A stretch of DNA of 5,977 nt, taken from the NCBI GenBank assembly GCA_937896205.1, contig CALBNA010000403.1, positions 1-5,977 of the forward strand, in the 5' to 3' direction. Within the stretch, counting starts at the first letter, position 1; the number at the start of each line of letters is the position of its first letter. A model generated the notes under the pieces. The model had not been told where the DNA came from and searched no databases. It saw only the letters and a program-made list of their open reading frames with translations. Shown piece by piece: positions 1 through 5,977 of the stretch. The DNA comes from an uncultured Campylobacter sp. (GTDB taxonomy: Bacteria; Campylobacterota; Campylobacteria; Campylobacterales; Campylobacteraceae). Position numbers and translations under genes: made by a program.

Positions 1-1307
1 CTTCTGCTAGAGCTAAATTTGAAAGCGAACTAAGAACGGCGACCGAGGAGGCCGCAAAACTAAAGAGCGAAAATGCTAGGCTCGCAAACGAGCTAGGCCT
101 AAAAGATAGCGAGATAAAAAGGATCACTAGCGAATACAACGCTCAGGCTCTAAATGCTCAAAATTTATCTAAAAATAGGATCGCCGCCCTAGAAAAAGAA
201 CAAGACGCGGACAAGAAAAAAATAAGCGAGCTTGAAGCGAGCCTTGAAAACGCAAACAAAAAAGCCGAGTCAAAAGCTAAACTAAAAGCGATAAATGATG
301 AGCTAAACGCGACGAATAAAGAGTTAGTCACAAAGCTCGAGAAAGAAAAACAAGGATTTGAAAAAGAGATTGAACAAAACGAGGCTATATATAAAACCGA
401 GCTTGAAAAGCTAAAAAATCAGCTCGAAAATGAGCGCCAAGAGACCGAGCGAAACGTATCCGAACTAAAGGCTAAAATCTACGAGTTGGAAGATCAAATT
501 TCGCAAAAAGATAGCTCACTGCAAAGTGCGGAAGCTAAGGTGACAGAGCTAAACGAGTCGCTAAATATCCAAAAAGAACTGCTAGCGGACGAGATCGCCG
601 CTGGTAAAAAAAATATCCAAAACTATAAAATTTTAAATAACAAAATCACGACTTTAGTTGAAAACGACATCAAAACAGCCAAGGAAAATAAAGAGCAACT
701 AGACGCTCTAAATGAGCTTTTGACGCATAAAGACGCAGAGCTCGCGACTCTAAGAAAACAGATACAAGACGGAGCTAAAGATCTAAGCGACACGAAGGAA
801 AATTTAGCTAAAACAAGTACGCAAAAAAACATCGCAAAGGGTGAAGTGGCGCAGATACTAACCAAAAATGAAGAGCTGATGAGCGAAAATGAAAATCTAA
901 AAAAGATAATCCAGCTAAATTTTAGAGCCGAAGTTCCTAAAAAAGTTGTTTTCATCGCCTCGGTCGAGTGCTCGGATATGAGCGCGGGCTCAGACAGGCC
1001 GACGCAAGTTTGCAAAAACAAGGTAAGCGACTTTTTGCAGAGTTATAATTCAAATTATTATTTTGAGATCACGCCGATAGTTAGCCGCGGTAACTTTATC
1101 GCCACGTCAAAAGCGGCAAAAGTGATCCCGCAAGACGAGCTTGAAAAGATCGATTCATACGCAAATTTTGGTATCGGCAAAGAGCGCGCCAAGGTGGCCG
1201 GCGAGATGATAAAAGATGAATTCGGTGACTTTTCCCGCATATCGTACAGTAACGACATTATAACGTCTCAAGATAAGCAAGGATTTATCATCAAGGTATA
1301 TAGATGA
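1..1307 (+). CDS. Long coiled-coil protein with a small C-terminal globular domain, 5'-partial
   Basis: The frame is open from the window edge (first full codon at 3) to the TGA at 1305-1307, giving 434 visible residues, so the true start lies upstream. A TTG at 486 lies mid-helix and is not a credible start. Roughly the first 305 visible residues (to about nt 920) are Lys/Glu/Leu/Asn-rich heptad-like sequence with almost no Pro or Gly, as in a long coiled coil. The last ~125 residues (nt ~927-1304) change character: beta-rich stretches (KKVVFIASVE, YYFEITPIVS), two cysteines (nt 969-971 and 1011-1013), then GIGKERAKVAGEMI, FSRISYS and GFIIKVYR. That order loosely recalls an OmpA-like peptidoglycan-binding domain with its conserved RA..V helix, but the GHTD-type aspartate is absent (PIVS instead). 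The fold is inference. The stop overlaps the next start (ATGA), so it is co-transcribed with the methyltransferase. I do not recognise a named family. A signal peptide or membrane anchor, if present, is outside the window. Confidence 0.85.
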   Translation, partial: SARAKFESELRTATEEAAKLKSENARLANELGLKDSEIKRITSEYNAQALNAQNLSKNRIAALEKEQDADKKKISELEASLENANKKAESKAKLKAINDELNATNKELVTKLEKEKQGFEKEIEQNEAIYKTELEKLKNQLENERQETERNVSELKAKIYELEDQISQKDSSLQSAEAKVTELNESLNIQKELLADEIAAGKKNIQNYKILNNKITTLVENDIKTAKENKEQLDALNELLTHKDAELATLRKQIQDGAKDLSDTKENLAKTSTQKNIAKGEVAQILTKNEELMSENENLKKIIQLNFRAEVPKKVVFIASVECSDMSAGSDRPTQVCKNKVSDFLQSYNSNYYFEITPIVSRGNFIATSKAAKVIPQDELEKIDSYANFGIGKERAKVAGEMIKDEFGDFSRISYSNDIITSQDKQGFIIKVYR

Positions 1308-1999
1308 TAATCACTCAGCCCAAAAACGGCTACCGCTACAATAGTGACACGATGTTTTTGTATGACTTTATCCGTGAGGGTGGAGTGTGCGGCGAGGTGC
1401 TAGAGGTTGGCTGCGGTAGCGGGGTTTTAGGACTGCTTTTAAAGCGCGATTTTCCCAGAATTTCACTCAGTTTGCTTGATATTTTAGAAGCTAACGTAAA
1501 TTTAGCCGCCGCAAACGCTAGCCAAAATGGACTTGAAGCCGAGTTTATATCGGCTGATTTTGCTAAATTTAAGAGCGAAAAAAGATATGATCTTATCGTC
1601 TCAAACCCGCCCTTTTACCACGACGGCGTGAAGAAAAGCGAAAACGAGCACCTTCGCACCGCTAGATATAGCGAAAATTTGCCGCTTAGCGAGCTTGTGG
1701 GTAGCGCAAATTCGCTCCTAAAGCCGCGCGGAGTTTTTAGTTTTTGCTATGACGCTAAGCGCCTAGCTGAAGTTGTGCTTTGTTTGAGCGAATTTAAATT
1801 TACGCTTACTAGGCTTTGCTTCGTGCATCCAAAAGCGGACGGCGCGGCAAATTTGGTACTAATCGAGGCCAAAAAAAGCTCAAAATCCTTGACTCAAATT
1901 TTACCGCCGATTTTCGTTTTTGAAGGCGGCGTTTATAGTAAAAAGGCAGCCGAAATTTTCGCTACGGCAAATACGCAAAGCAAGGACGCGGCGGAGTGA
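1304..1999 (+). CDS. trmN6: TrmN6-type tRNA1(Val) (adenine37-N6)-methyltransferase
   Basis: A 231-residue class I SAM-dependent methyltransferase. In E. coli the family (YfiC/TrmN6) N6-methylates A37 next to the anticodon of tRNA-Val in the cytoplasm. The N-terminus (PKNGYRYNSDTMFLYDFI, residues 6-23) is the characteristic TrmN6 opening. Motif I is EVLEVGCGSGVLGLL (31-45), the acidic SAM-ribose position is D59 in LSLLDI, and the catalytic NPPFY sits at residues 101-105, the signature of N6-adenine methyltransferases. A HPKADGAANLVLIEAKK segment (175-191) matches the usual C-terminal strand region. Length is close to the ~245 residues of the E. coli enzyme. The ATG at 1304 overlaps the previous stop by 4 bases and has AAGG at 1293-1296, 7 bases upstream. 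The stop overlaps the GTG of the next gene. C. jejuni has a methyltransferase at the same place (Cj0495, from memory). The class is clear. The exact tRNA target is inferred, because related small methyltransferases modify other adenines. Confidence 0.85.
   Translation: MIITQPKNGYRYNSDTMFLYDFIREGGVCGEVLEVGCGSGVLGLLLKRDFPRISLSLLDILEANVNLAAANASQNGLEAEFISADFAKFKSEKRYDLIVSNPPFYHDGVKKSENEHLRTARYSENLPLSELVGSANSLLKPRGVFSFCYDAKRLAEVVLCLSEFKFTLTRLCFVHPKADGAANLVLIEAKKSSKSLTQILPPIFVFEGGVYSKKAAEIFATANTQSKDAAE
1982..1986 (+). promoter_or_regulatory. Ribosome binding site for the GTG start at 1996
   Basis: AAGGA lies 9 bases before GTG 1996, inside the end of the methyltransferase gene. It supports the non-ATG start and independent ribosome loading in addition to coupling through the GTGA overlap. 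Confidence 0.5.
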
Positions 2000-2373
2000 G
2001 TTTGCTAAGACAAAGCGGTTTTGGTTATGAATTTGACGCTAGCAAGTGCGAGCTGTGCGGCGGTAAGTGCTGCACTGGCGAGAGTGGCTATATATGGATA
2101 AGCTCCGCGGAAATCTCGTCATTGGCGCAGCATCTAAAAATGAGCGAGGATGAGTTTAGATCGCGATTTTTAGATAAATTCGGATATAAATTTAGCCTCA
2201 AAGAAAAGCCCTACGACGGCGGGTTTGCGTGCGTTTTTTTTGACGAAACGGCAAAAAACTGCTCGGTTTACGACTTTCGACCGAGCCAGTGCCGCACCTT
2301 TCCGTTTTGGGACTATTTTAAGGATAAAATCAATGAATTGGAGAAAGAATGCGCGGGAATAAGGCGATTTTAA
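1996..2373 (+). CDS. YkgJ-family cysteine-cluster protein (putative Zn/Fe-chelating)
   Basis: A 125-residue cytoplasmic protein with no signal peptide or membrane segment. It carries the diagnostic C-x2-C-x3-C-C cluster (C18, C21, C25, C26 in CELCGGKCC) and a second set, C79, C89 and C99, with C99 in RPSQCRTFPFW. This is the layout of the YkgJ/PF03692 family, annotated as a putative zinc- or iron-chelating domain. The biochemical role is unsettled; metal or Fe-S cluster binding is predicted, not shown. An eighth cysteine (C119) lies near the C-terminus. Translation starts at GTG 1996, overlapping the upstream TGA by 4 bases (GTGA). No in-frame ATG lies before the first cysteine motif, so GTG is the sensible start. 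The end overlaps the TPR gene by 25 bases. A T8 run (2234-2241) encodes V-F-F within an intact frame. Membership in the family is confident; function is not. Confidence 0.85.
   Translation: MSLLRQSGFGYEFDASKCELCGGKCCTGESGYIWISSAEISSLAQHLKMSEDEFRSRFLDKFGYKFSLKEKPYDGGFACVFFDETAKNCSVYDFRPSQCRTFPFWDYFKDKINELEKECAGIRRF
2340..2343 (+). promoter_or_regulatory. Ribosome binding site for the TPR gene
   Basis: GGAG sits 5 bases before ATG 2349, within the 3' end of the cysteine-cluster gene. It decides the start of the TPR gene, since this is the start that preserves a complete signal peptide. Confidence 0.6.
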
Positions 2374-3614
2374 AATTTATATTGGCGGCCTTGCTTGTTT
2401 GTTTTGCTACCGCCAAAGACGGCTTTGATGAGAATTTGTACGTTATCAAGGCGCTTTTGGCGGTGGAAAACGCTAGGCACGACGAGGCGACCGAGCTTTA
2501 CGAGCAGCTTTACGAAAAAACTAAAAACACGGACTATCTAAAAGAGGCGCTCAGGCTCGCGTTTTTTTCTAAAAACGTAAATTTTAAAAGCATTTTAGCG
2601 CTCAGCCAAAAGGTACTAAAAGACGACGTGGACGTGCTTCGCATACAGGGCGCAAATTTGATGAGCGAAAACAAACTCGACGAAGCCGCAAAGATAATGA
2701 AAGAGCTCGTCCAAAAAGAGGACATCTCTAAAAATCACGTCATGCTCTCTGCTGTCTACTCGATGCAAAACGACAACAAAGCCGCTCTAGGAGAGCTTGA
2801 GCGCGCATACGAGCTAGATAGGAGCGTGGAAAATCTACTGCGAATAGTCGATCTTTTATACAATAAAATGAACGACAAAAAAGAGGCGATCAGGCACCTG
2901 GAGAGCTCGCGCCGTATCGACGGCTGCGAGGTAGAGACCTGCACGGCGCTAGTAGATATCTATGCGCAAGACGGCCGTTACTCTGATATGATCGATGTTT
3001 ACGAGAGTCTTTTTGAAGCGACGAAAGAAAAGATATATCTAGAAAAAGCGCTCGGCGTCTACGTCTATCAAAAAAACTACGACGCTGCTATCAAATTTTT
3101 GCAAAAATACTCCTACAACGACGATGCTTTGATGGATCTTTACGCTGCGACGGGGGATTTTGCTAAGGCGTATAAAAAGGCGCAGGAGGCATTTGATAAG
3201 AACTTTAATCTCGAATATCAAGCCAAAATGGCGATATATCAGTACGAAAGAGATACGGATAAACAAACCAAAAAGATAGATAAAGATAGCCTAAAACAAG
3301 TGATCGCCAACTTTGAAAAATCGGCCGTAAAGCTAAATAATGCACTATATCTAAACTACTACGGCTACCTACTCATAGATCACGATATAGACGCGAAAAA
3401 GGGCATAGAGCTAGTAAATAGAGCCCTCGAGCTAGAGCCGGGTTCGGTGTTTTATCTAGACTCGCTAGCGTGGGGATACTATAAGCTAGGCGAGTGCAAA
3501 AAGGCTGACGAGATAATGCGGCAAGTCCTGCACGACGAGGAATTTGTAAATTCGCCCGAAGGCAAAGAGCATATAAACTCTATCAAAGAGTGCCTAAAAA
3601 AGGGTAAAAAATGA
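2349..3614 (+). CDS. Exported TPR-repeat protein (periplasmic or lipoprotein)
   Basis: A 421-residue protein with an N-terminal Sec signal: MRGNK, then a hydrophobic core ([15 protein letters not shown], residues 6-20) and an ATA site suggesting cleavage after A22. A lipoprotein is also possible at C18, but the residues before it (L-L-V) do not fit the usual lipobox, which has G/A/S at -1. The rest is nearly all helical TPR-like repeats. Recognisable units include 30-56, 94-121 ([18 protein letters not shown]), 128-157, 196-222, 257-282 ([18 protein letters not shown]), 331-363 ([10 protein letters not shown] to RALELEP) and 367-395 ([20 protein letters not shown]). The C-terminal pair is closest to the consensus. 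TPRs act as protein-docking scaffolds; the partner is unknown. Mature cysteines are at 193, 198, 383 and 415. Start ATG 2349 lies inside the preceding gene, with GGAG at 2340-2343; later starts would destroy the signal peptide. The gene sits where C. jejuni has a putative lipoprotein (Cj0497, from memory). It overlaps trpC by 4 bases. Confidence 0.85.
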   Translation: MRGNKAILKFILAALLVCFATAKDGFDENLYVIKALLAVENARHDEATELYEQLYEKTKNTDYLKEALRLAFFSKNVNFKSILALSQKVLKDDVDVLRIQGANLMSENKLDEAAKIMKELVQKEDISKNHVMLSAVYSMQNDNKAALGELERAYELDRSVENLLRIVDLLYNKMNDKKEAIRHLESSRRIDGCEVETCTALVDIYAQDGRYSDMIDVYESLFEATKEKIYLEKALGVYVYQKNYDAAIKFLQKYSYNDDALMDLYAATGDFAKAYKKAQEAFDKNFNLEYQAKMAIYQYERDTDKQTKKIDKDSLKQVIANFEKSAVKLNNALYLNYYGYLLIDHDIDAKKGIELVNRALELEPGSVFYLDSLAWGYYKLGECKKADEIMRQVLHDEEFVNSPEGKEHINSIKECLKKGKK

Positions 3615-4396
3615 TACTAGATCAGATAATTGAACGAACTAAAGAGGACTTGGCGCTACGAAAATCGCAAACGCCTTTTGAAAAACTGCAAGAGCTTGCG
3701 GCGAAAAATCCGCGCGAGATAAAAGACGCGGTAAAAGCGCTAAAAAGCAGCGCAGACGAGCCGTATCGCATCATCGCCGAGGTCAAAAAGGCAAGCCCTA
3801 GCAAAGGGCTGATAAGGCCAAATTTTGCGCCCGTAGAGATAGCCAAAGAGTATGAAAAAGGCGGCGCAAACGCTATCTCGGTTCTAACCGAGCCGCATTT
3901 TTTTAAAGGAAATTTGGAGTATCTGGCTGCCATCAGACGCGAAAGCTCGCTGCCGCTGCTTCGCAAGGATTTTATCGTAGACGAGTATCAAATTTTAGAA
4001 GCGCTCGTTTACGGAGCCGATTTTATACTACTTATCGCAAAGGCTCTTGGCGCCGATGAGCTAAAACGGTTGCTTGATTACGCGCGTTCTTTGGGGCTTG
4101 AGGCCTTGGTCGAGACGCACGACGAAGAGGACGTAGAAAAGTCAAATTTCGCATGCGCAAAGATAGTCGGCGTAAATCACCGAAATTTAAGCACATTTGA
4201 GATGGATATGAGTCTTTGCGAGAAGCTGTTTTCTGAAATCAAAAACGCAAGCGTAATCGTCGCTGAAAGCGGTATCTACGAGCATTCGCAGCTAAAAGAG
4301 CTTCATGCGCAAGGAGCCGACGCGTTTTTAATAGGCGAGCATTTTATGAGGCAAGAGGATCTGGCAAAAGCCGTAAAAACAGTAAAGGAGGGCTAG
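3611..4396 (+). CDS. trpC: Indole-3-glycerol phosphate synthase
   Basis: A 261-residue monofunctional TIM-barrel enzyme of tryptophan biosynthesis. It converts carboxyphenylamino-deoxyribulose phosphate to indole-3-glycerol phosphate with loss of CO2 and water, in the cytoplasm. All key family motifs are present: [13 protein letters not shown] (54-66, catalytic E57 and K59), [14 protein letters not shown] (92-105), [14 protein letters not shown] (115-128, catalytic K119), [13 protein letters not shown] (134-146), [11 protein letters not shown] (165-175, E168), IVGVNHRNL (185-193, N189), VIVAESGI (215-222, E219/S220) and [11 protein letters not shown] (237-247, phosphate binding). It has no TrpF fusion. 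The usual GxNNRxL motif reads GVNHRNL, with His at 190 beside the catalytic Asn. The ATG overlaps the TPR gene stop by 4 bases and has AAAGGG at 3599-3604. No other trp gene or leader is visible, so it is separated from the rest of the pathway, as in C. jejuni where trpC (Cj0498) lies away from the trp operon. Confidence 0.97.
   Translation: MILDQIIERTKEDLALRKSQTPFEKLQELAAKNPREIKDAVKALKSSADEPYRIIAEVKKASPSKGLIRPNFAPVEIAKEYEKGGANAISVLTEPHFFKGNLEYLAAIRRESSLPLLRKDFIVDEYQILEALVYGADFILLIAKALGADELKRLLDYARSLGLEALVETHDEEDVEKSNFACAKIVGVNHRNLSTFEMDMSLCEKLFSEIKNASVIVAESGIYEHSQLKELHAQGADAFLIGEHFMRQEDLAKAVKTVKEG
4386..4391 (+). promoter_or_regulatory. Strong ribosome binding site for the HIT gene
   Basis: AGGAGG is a full match to the anti-Shine-Dalgarno sequence, 6 bases before ATG 4398 and overlapping the last codons of trpC. 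It is the strongest such site in the window and suggests the HIT protein is translated more than its upstream neighbours from the same mRNA. Confidence 0.7.
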
Positions 4397-4397
4397 G

Positions 4398-4895
4398 ATG
4401 GATCACATTTGCGCGCCGTGGAGGAGCGAATATTTCGGCAAAAAGGAGCAGGGCTGCGTCTTTTGTAACGTCGTAAATCATCCCGAAAAAGACGCGCAGA
4501 CGGGCGTTTTGTTTCGCGCAAAGCGGTGTTTTGGGATTATGAATCTTTATCCGTATACGCCTGGGCACTTTATGGTGATACCGTACGTGCATACCGATAA
4601 TATCGAAAGCCTAGACGAGCAGACGTGGTCTGAGATGAGCGCCTACGTGCGCGAGGGCGTGAAAATTTTAAAACGCGAGCTAAATGCGGCTGGCGTAAAT
4701 ATCGGGATGAATCTGGGCAAAGCAGGGGGTGCGGGCATCGCAGAGCATGTGCACTATCATCTAGTGCCGCGCTGGAGCGGCGATACGAATTTTATCACAT
4801 CCATCGCCGAGGTGCGCGTAAACGGTGTGCCCTTTACTCCGCTTTACGAGAAGCTCAAAGCTGCTTTTGTGGACGTTTGCTTTAATGAGCGGTAA
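4398..4895 (+). CDS. HIT-family nucleotide hydrolase/transferase (Ap4A phosphorylase-like)
   Basis: A 165-residue cytoplasmic histidine-triad protein. The triad is HVHYHLV (H117, H119, H121) followed by PRWSGDTNFI. H119, the middle one, is the expected nucleophile that forms a nucleotidyl-His intermediate. An N-terminal APWRSEYF plus C20-x2-C23 (GCVFCNVV) and NLYPYTPGHFMVIPYVH (49-65) complete the HIT domain. C20, C23, H65 and H117 are the likely zinc ligands, as in other bacterial HIT proteins with a CxxC. The PRWxGDxNF ending resembles the Ap4A phosphorylase/hydrolase-like branch, so the substrate is probably a dinucleoside polyphosphate or nucleoside phosphoramidate; this is inferred. Only 1 base separates it from trpC. 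AGGAGG at 4386-4391 is an unusually strong ribosome binding site. C. jejuni has the same trpC-HIT pair (Cj0499, from memory). It appears to be the last gene of the cluster, because a new promoter follows it. Confidence 0.92.
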   Translation: MDHICAPWRSEYFGKKEQGCVFCNVVNHPEKDAQTGVLFRAKRCFGIMNLYPYTPGHFMVIPYVHTDNIESLDEQTWSEMSAYVREGVKILKRELNAAGVNIGMNLGKAGGAGIAEHVHYHLVPRWSGDTNFITSIAEVRVNGVPFTPLYEKLKAAFVDVCFNER

Positions 4896-4908
4896 ATTTA
4901 TTTTTACC
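4891..4908. repeat. 6-bp inverted repeat at the HIT stop codon
   Basis: GGTAAA (4891-4896, containing the TAA stop) pairs with TTTACC (4903-4908) around a 6-base loop. Its right arm shares TACC with the left arm of the next inverted repeat, so in RNA the two hairpins would exclude each other. A T6 run begins 7 bases after it, so weak termination of the trpC-HIT transcript is conceivable but poorly supported. Confidence 0.3.
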
Positions 4909-4924
4909 AAATTATTTTTTGGTA
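4905..4924. repeat. Perfect 7-bp inverted repeat overlapping the promoter
   Basis: TACCAAA (4905-4911) and TTTGGTA (4918-4924) are perfect inverted copies around a 6-base spacer. The right arm includes the first two bases of the -10 box. It could be an operator for a dimeric regulator of the ankyrin gene or a weak hairpin at the end of the HIT transcript. No U-tract follows it, so it is not a standard intrinsic terminator. A chance palindrome in AT-rich DNA cannot be excluded. Confidence 0.4.
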
Positions 4925-4928
4925 GAAT
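4915..4928 (+). promoter_or_regulatory. Sigma-70-type promoter of the ankyrin gene
   Basis: A T6 run (4915-4920) runs directly into GG and TAGAAT (4923-4928), which is 5 of 6 to TATAAT. Campylobacter vegetative promoters typically have a T-rich stretch and an extended -10 in place of a clear -35, so this fits well. Transcription should begin near 4934-4937, leaving a leader of about 25 bases with TAAGG at 4948-4952, 6 bases before ATG 4959. It marks the ankyrin gene as a separate unit from trpC-HIT, although readthrough is possible because no strong terminator is seen. Confidence 0.65.
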
Positions 4929-4958
4929 TATCAAAATTAAAAGATATTAAGGCATACG

Positions 4959-5977
4959 ATGAGATTTATTTTGCCGATATTTTTATCGTTTTCTTTTGTT
5001 TTTGCAGGCTTTAGCTGCGATGACGCTTTGGCCGATAAGCAGCGATTTTTCTCACAAAATTTAACCTTTTCGGGAGATTTTGAGCCAAACTGCAACGACT
5101 CTATCTTGGGGCTAAAAGAGGCTCAAATTTTACTCTCGGTAGTGCAAAAGATCCGCGCCGAGAGCCTTGCTTGCGTCGGAAATTTAGCGACTAAAAATTT
5201 AAACGAGTTTAAATTTAAGATCTTAAAAGCCTCCTATGCACCTGAAATTTACGCAAAAGAGCTAGAGAGTCCTGACGAATACGAAAAACTCGTAGCGCAA
5301 AATAGAGCTAGACTTCGTTTCTGGGGACATCAAAGCTTAAGTAACTTCACCGTTTTTAAGGACTTTAACAAAGACTACAACGCCGCTCTTGAGCCGCTCG
5401 TAAACTACTACAAATCAAATTTCAAAATAGACGAAGGCAGCGCGATTTATTACGCTTCAAAGGTTGCAAACGAGTTTTTAAAATTTGCCGCCGCTACTCT
5501 GCAAAACGGCGATATGGACGAGTTTGCGAGAAAGGTTAGCGACCCGACCTTTACAAAATACGGGATAAATGAAGCGATATATTCTGGCGCCGTGTCACAA
5601 GCCTCGCTGCAAAACGCATTTAATGCCGCGCTTCTTTACGAAAAAAGCGAGGACGTCATAAAGGAATTCTTGCGCGCGGGTGTAAATTTAAACTACGGAT
5701 TTGAGAGTTCGCTATTTTTCGCGCTTAAAAATTTAAATAACGTAAAGCTTCTAGTTGCCAGCGGCGCTGACGTAAACTACGAAAATCTGCTCGGCATCAC
5801 TCCGCTTTTTAAGGCCGTGCAGCTAAATGACATAAATTTGGTTAAATTTCTCCTCGAAAACGGAGCGCTGGTAAACAAAAGGCTGATAGACGTGAGCACT
5901 AAGCTTGCATATAGCTCAAATTTAAGCGTCCAGCTACCGAGCTTCGTGAAGCTCTGCGACTTTGACGGGGCATCAAA
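4959..5977 (+). CDS. Exported ankyrin-repeat protein, 3'-partial
   Basis: The frame stays open from ATG 4959 to the window end, giving 339 full codons and 2 bases of the next. A Sec signal peptide (MRFILPIFLSFSFVFA) predicts cleavage after A16, so the mature protein should be periplasmic; C20 has no lipobox. Residues ~20-225 form a mostly helical region I cannot assign to a family, with cysteines at 20, 45 and 72 that could form disulfides in the periplasm. Ankyrin repeats begin at about 229: a degenerate unit (SEDVIKEFLRAGVNLNYG), a second (FFALKNLNNVKLLVASGADVNYE, 253-275), and a canonical third (ITPLFKAVQLNDINLVKFLLENGALVN, 280-306). More may follow beyond the edge. Ankyrin repeats bind protein partners; the partner is unknown. 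It has its own promoter and TAAGG at 4948-4952. C. jejuni Cj0834c, an ankyrin-repeat putative periplasmic protein (from memory), is a possible homologue. Confidence 0.85.
   Translation, partial: MRFILPIFLSFSFVFAGFSCDDALADKQRFFSQNLTFSGDFEPNCNDSILGLKEAQILLSVVQKIRAESLACVGNLATKNLNEFKFKILKASYAPEIYAKELESPDEYEKLVAQNRARLRFWGHQSLSNFTVFKDFNKDYNAALEPLVNYYKSNFKIDEGSAIYYASKVANEFLKFAAATLQNGDMDEFARKVSDPTFTKYGINEAIYSGAVSQASLQNAFNAALLYEKSEDVIKEFLRAGVNLNYGFESSLFFALKNLNNVKLLVASGADVNYENLLGITPLFKAVQLNDINLVKFLLENGALVNKRLIDVSTKLAYSSNLSVQLPSFVKLCDFDGAS

Noticed and set aside
486..488. TTG as the start of the first coding region
   Set aside because: The same frame is open and coiled-coil-like back to position 3, so the gene begins upstream of the window.
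606..613. A8 run in the coiled-coil gene as a slippage or phase-variation site
   Set aside because: The frame is intact, the run encodes ordinary Lys-Lys-Asn, and Campylobacter phase variation mostly uses poly-G/C tracts.
1..920. DNA tandem repeats suggested by recurring GAG/AAA/CTA words
   Set aside because: The repetition is at the heptad and amino-acid composition level of a coiled coil; I find no exact DNA repeat unit.
623..1258. Minus-strand reading frames opposite the coiled-coil gene
   Set aside because: They are shadows of a well-supported plus-strand gene, with no ribosome binding site or recognisable protein.
2234..2241. T8 run in the cysteine-cluster gene as a contingency tract
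   Set aside because: It lies in an intact frame encoding V-F-F before a conserved region; other T7 runs (for example 3898-3904 in trpC) show such runs are common here.
4344..4592. Minus-strand reading frame across the trpC-HIT junction
   Set aside because: It overlaps two certain genes in antisense and its product has no recognisable motif.
4905..4924. Intrinsic terminator after the HIT gene
   Set aside because: The stem is AT-rich and followed by GAATTATC rather than a T-run, so it does not meet the usual criteria.

Overview
The window looks like chromosomal DNA from a Campylobacter. It is probably one of the higher-GC species (concisus, curvus, rectus or showae type) rather than C. jejuni. 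The signs are AT-leaning but not extreme composition, heavy use of CTA, TTA, AAA and AAT codons, a very high density of the word AAATTT, tightly overlapping genes, and a promoter of the Campylobacter T-tract/TAxAAT kind. The gene order methyltransferase - CxxCxxxCC protein - TPR protein - trpC - HIT matches what I recall of C. jejuni Cj0495-Cj0499. The species call is inference.

Positions 1-4895 hold one compact plus-strand gene cluster. It starts inside a long coiled-coil protein (1-1307, 5' end off the window) whose C-terminal domain weakly resembles an OmpA-like fold. A TrmN6-type tRNA adenine methyltransferase follows (1304-1999), then a YkgJ-type cysteine-cluster protein (1996-2373), an exported TPR protein (2349-3614), indole-3-glycerol phosphate synthase TrpC (3611-4396) and a HIT-family nucleotide-binding protein (4398-4895). 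Neighbouring genes overlap by 4, 4, 25 and 4 bases, and the last pair is separated by 1 base. This indicates a single transcript with translational coupling. Its promoter lies upstream of the window.

Positions 4896-4958 are the only intergenic gap. It holds two overlapping AT-rich inverted repeats and a good Campylobacter sigma-70-type promoter with a ribosome binding site. These drive an exported ankyrin-repeat protein (4959 to the window end) that is open at its 3' end.

Functionally the cluster mixes housekeeping enzymes (tRNA modification, tryptophan synthesis, nucleotide hydrolysis) with envelope proteins (TPR, ankyrin, possibly the coiled-coil protein). I see no pathway joining them all. 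There are no mobile elements, CRISPR arrays, RNA genes or phage genes, and I do not see a clear new defence or biosynthetic system. The most unusual signals are the frame-independent excess of AAATTT, the uncharacterised coiled-coil protein, and the inverted repeat over the ankyrin-gene promoter.
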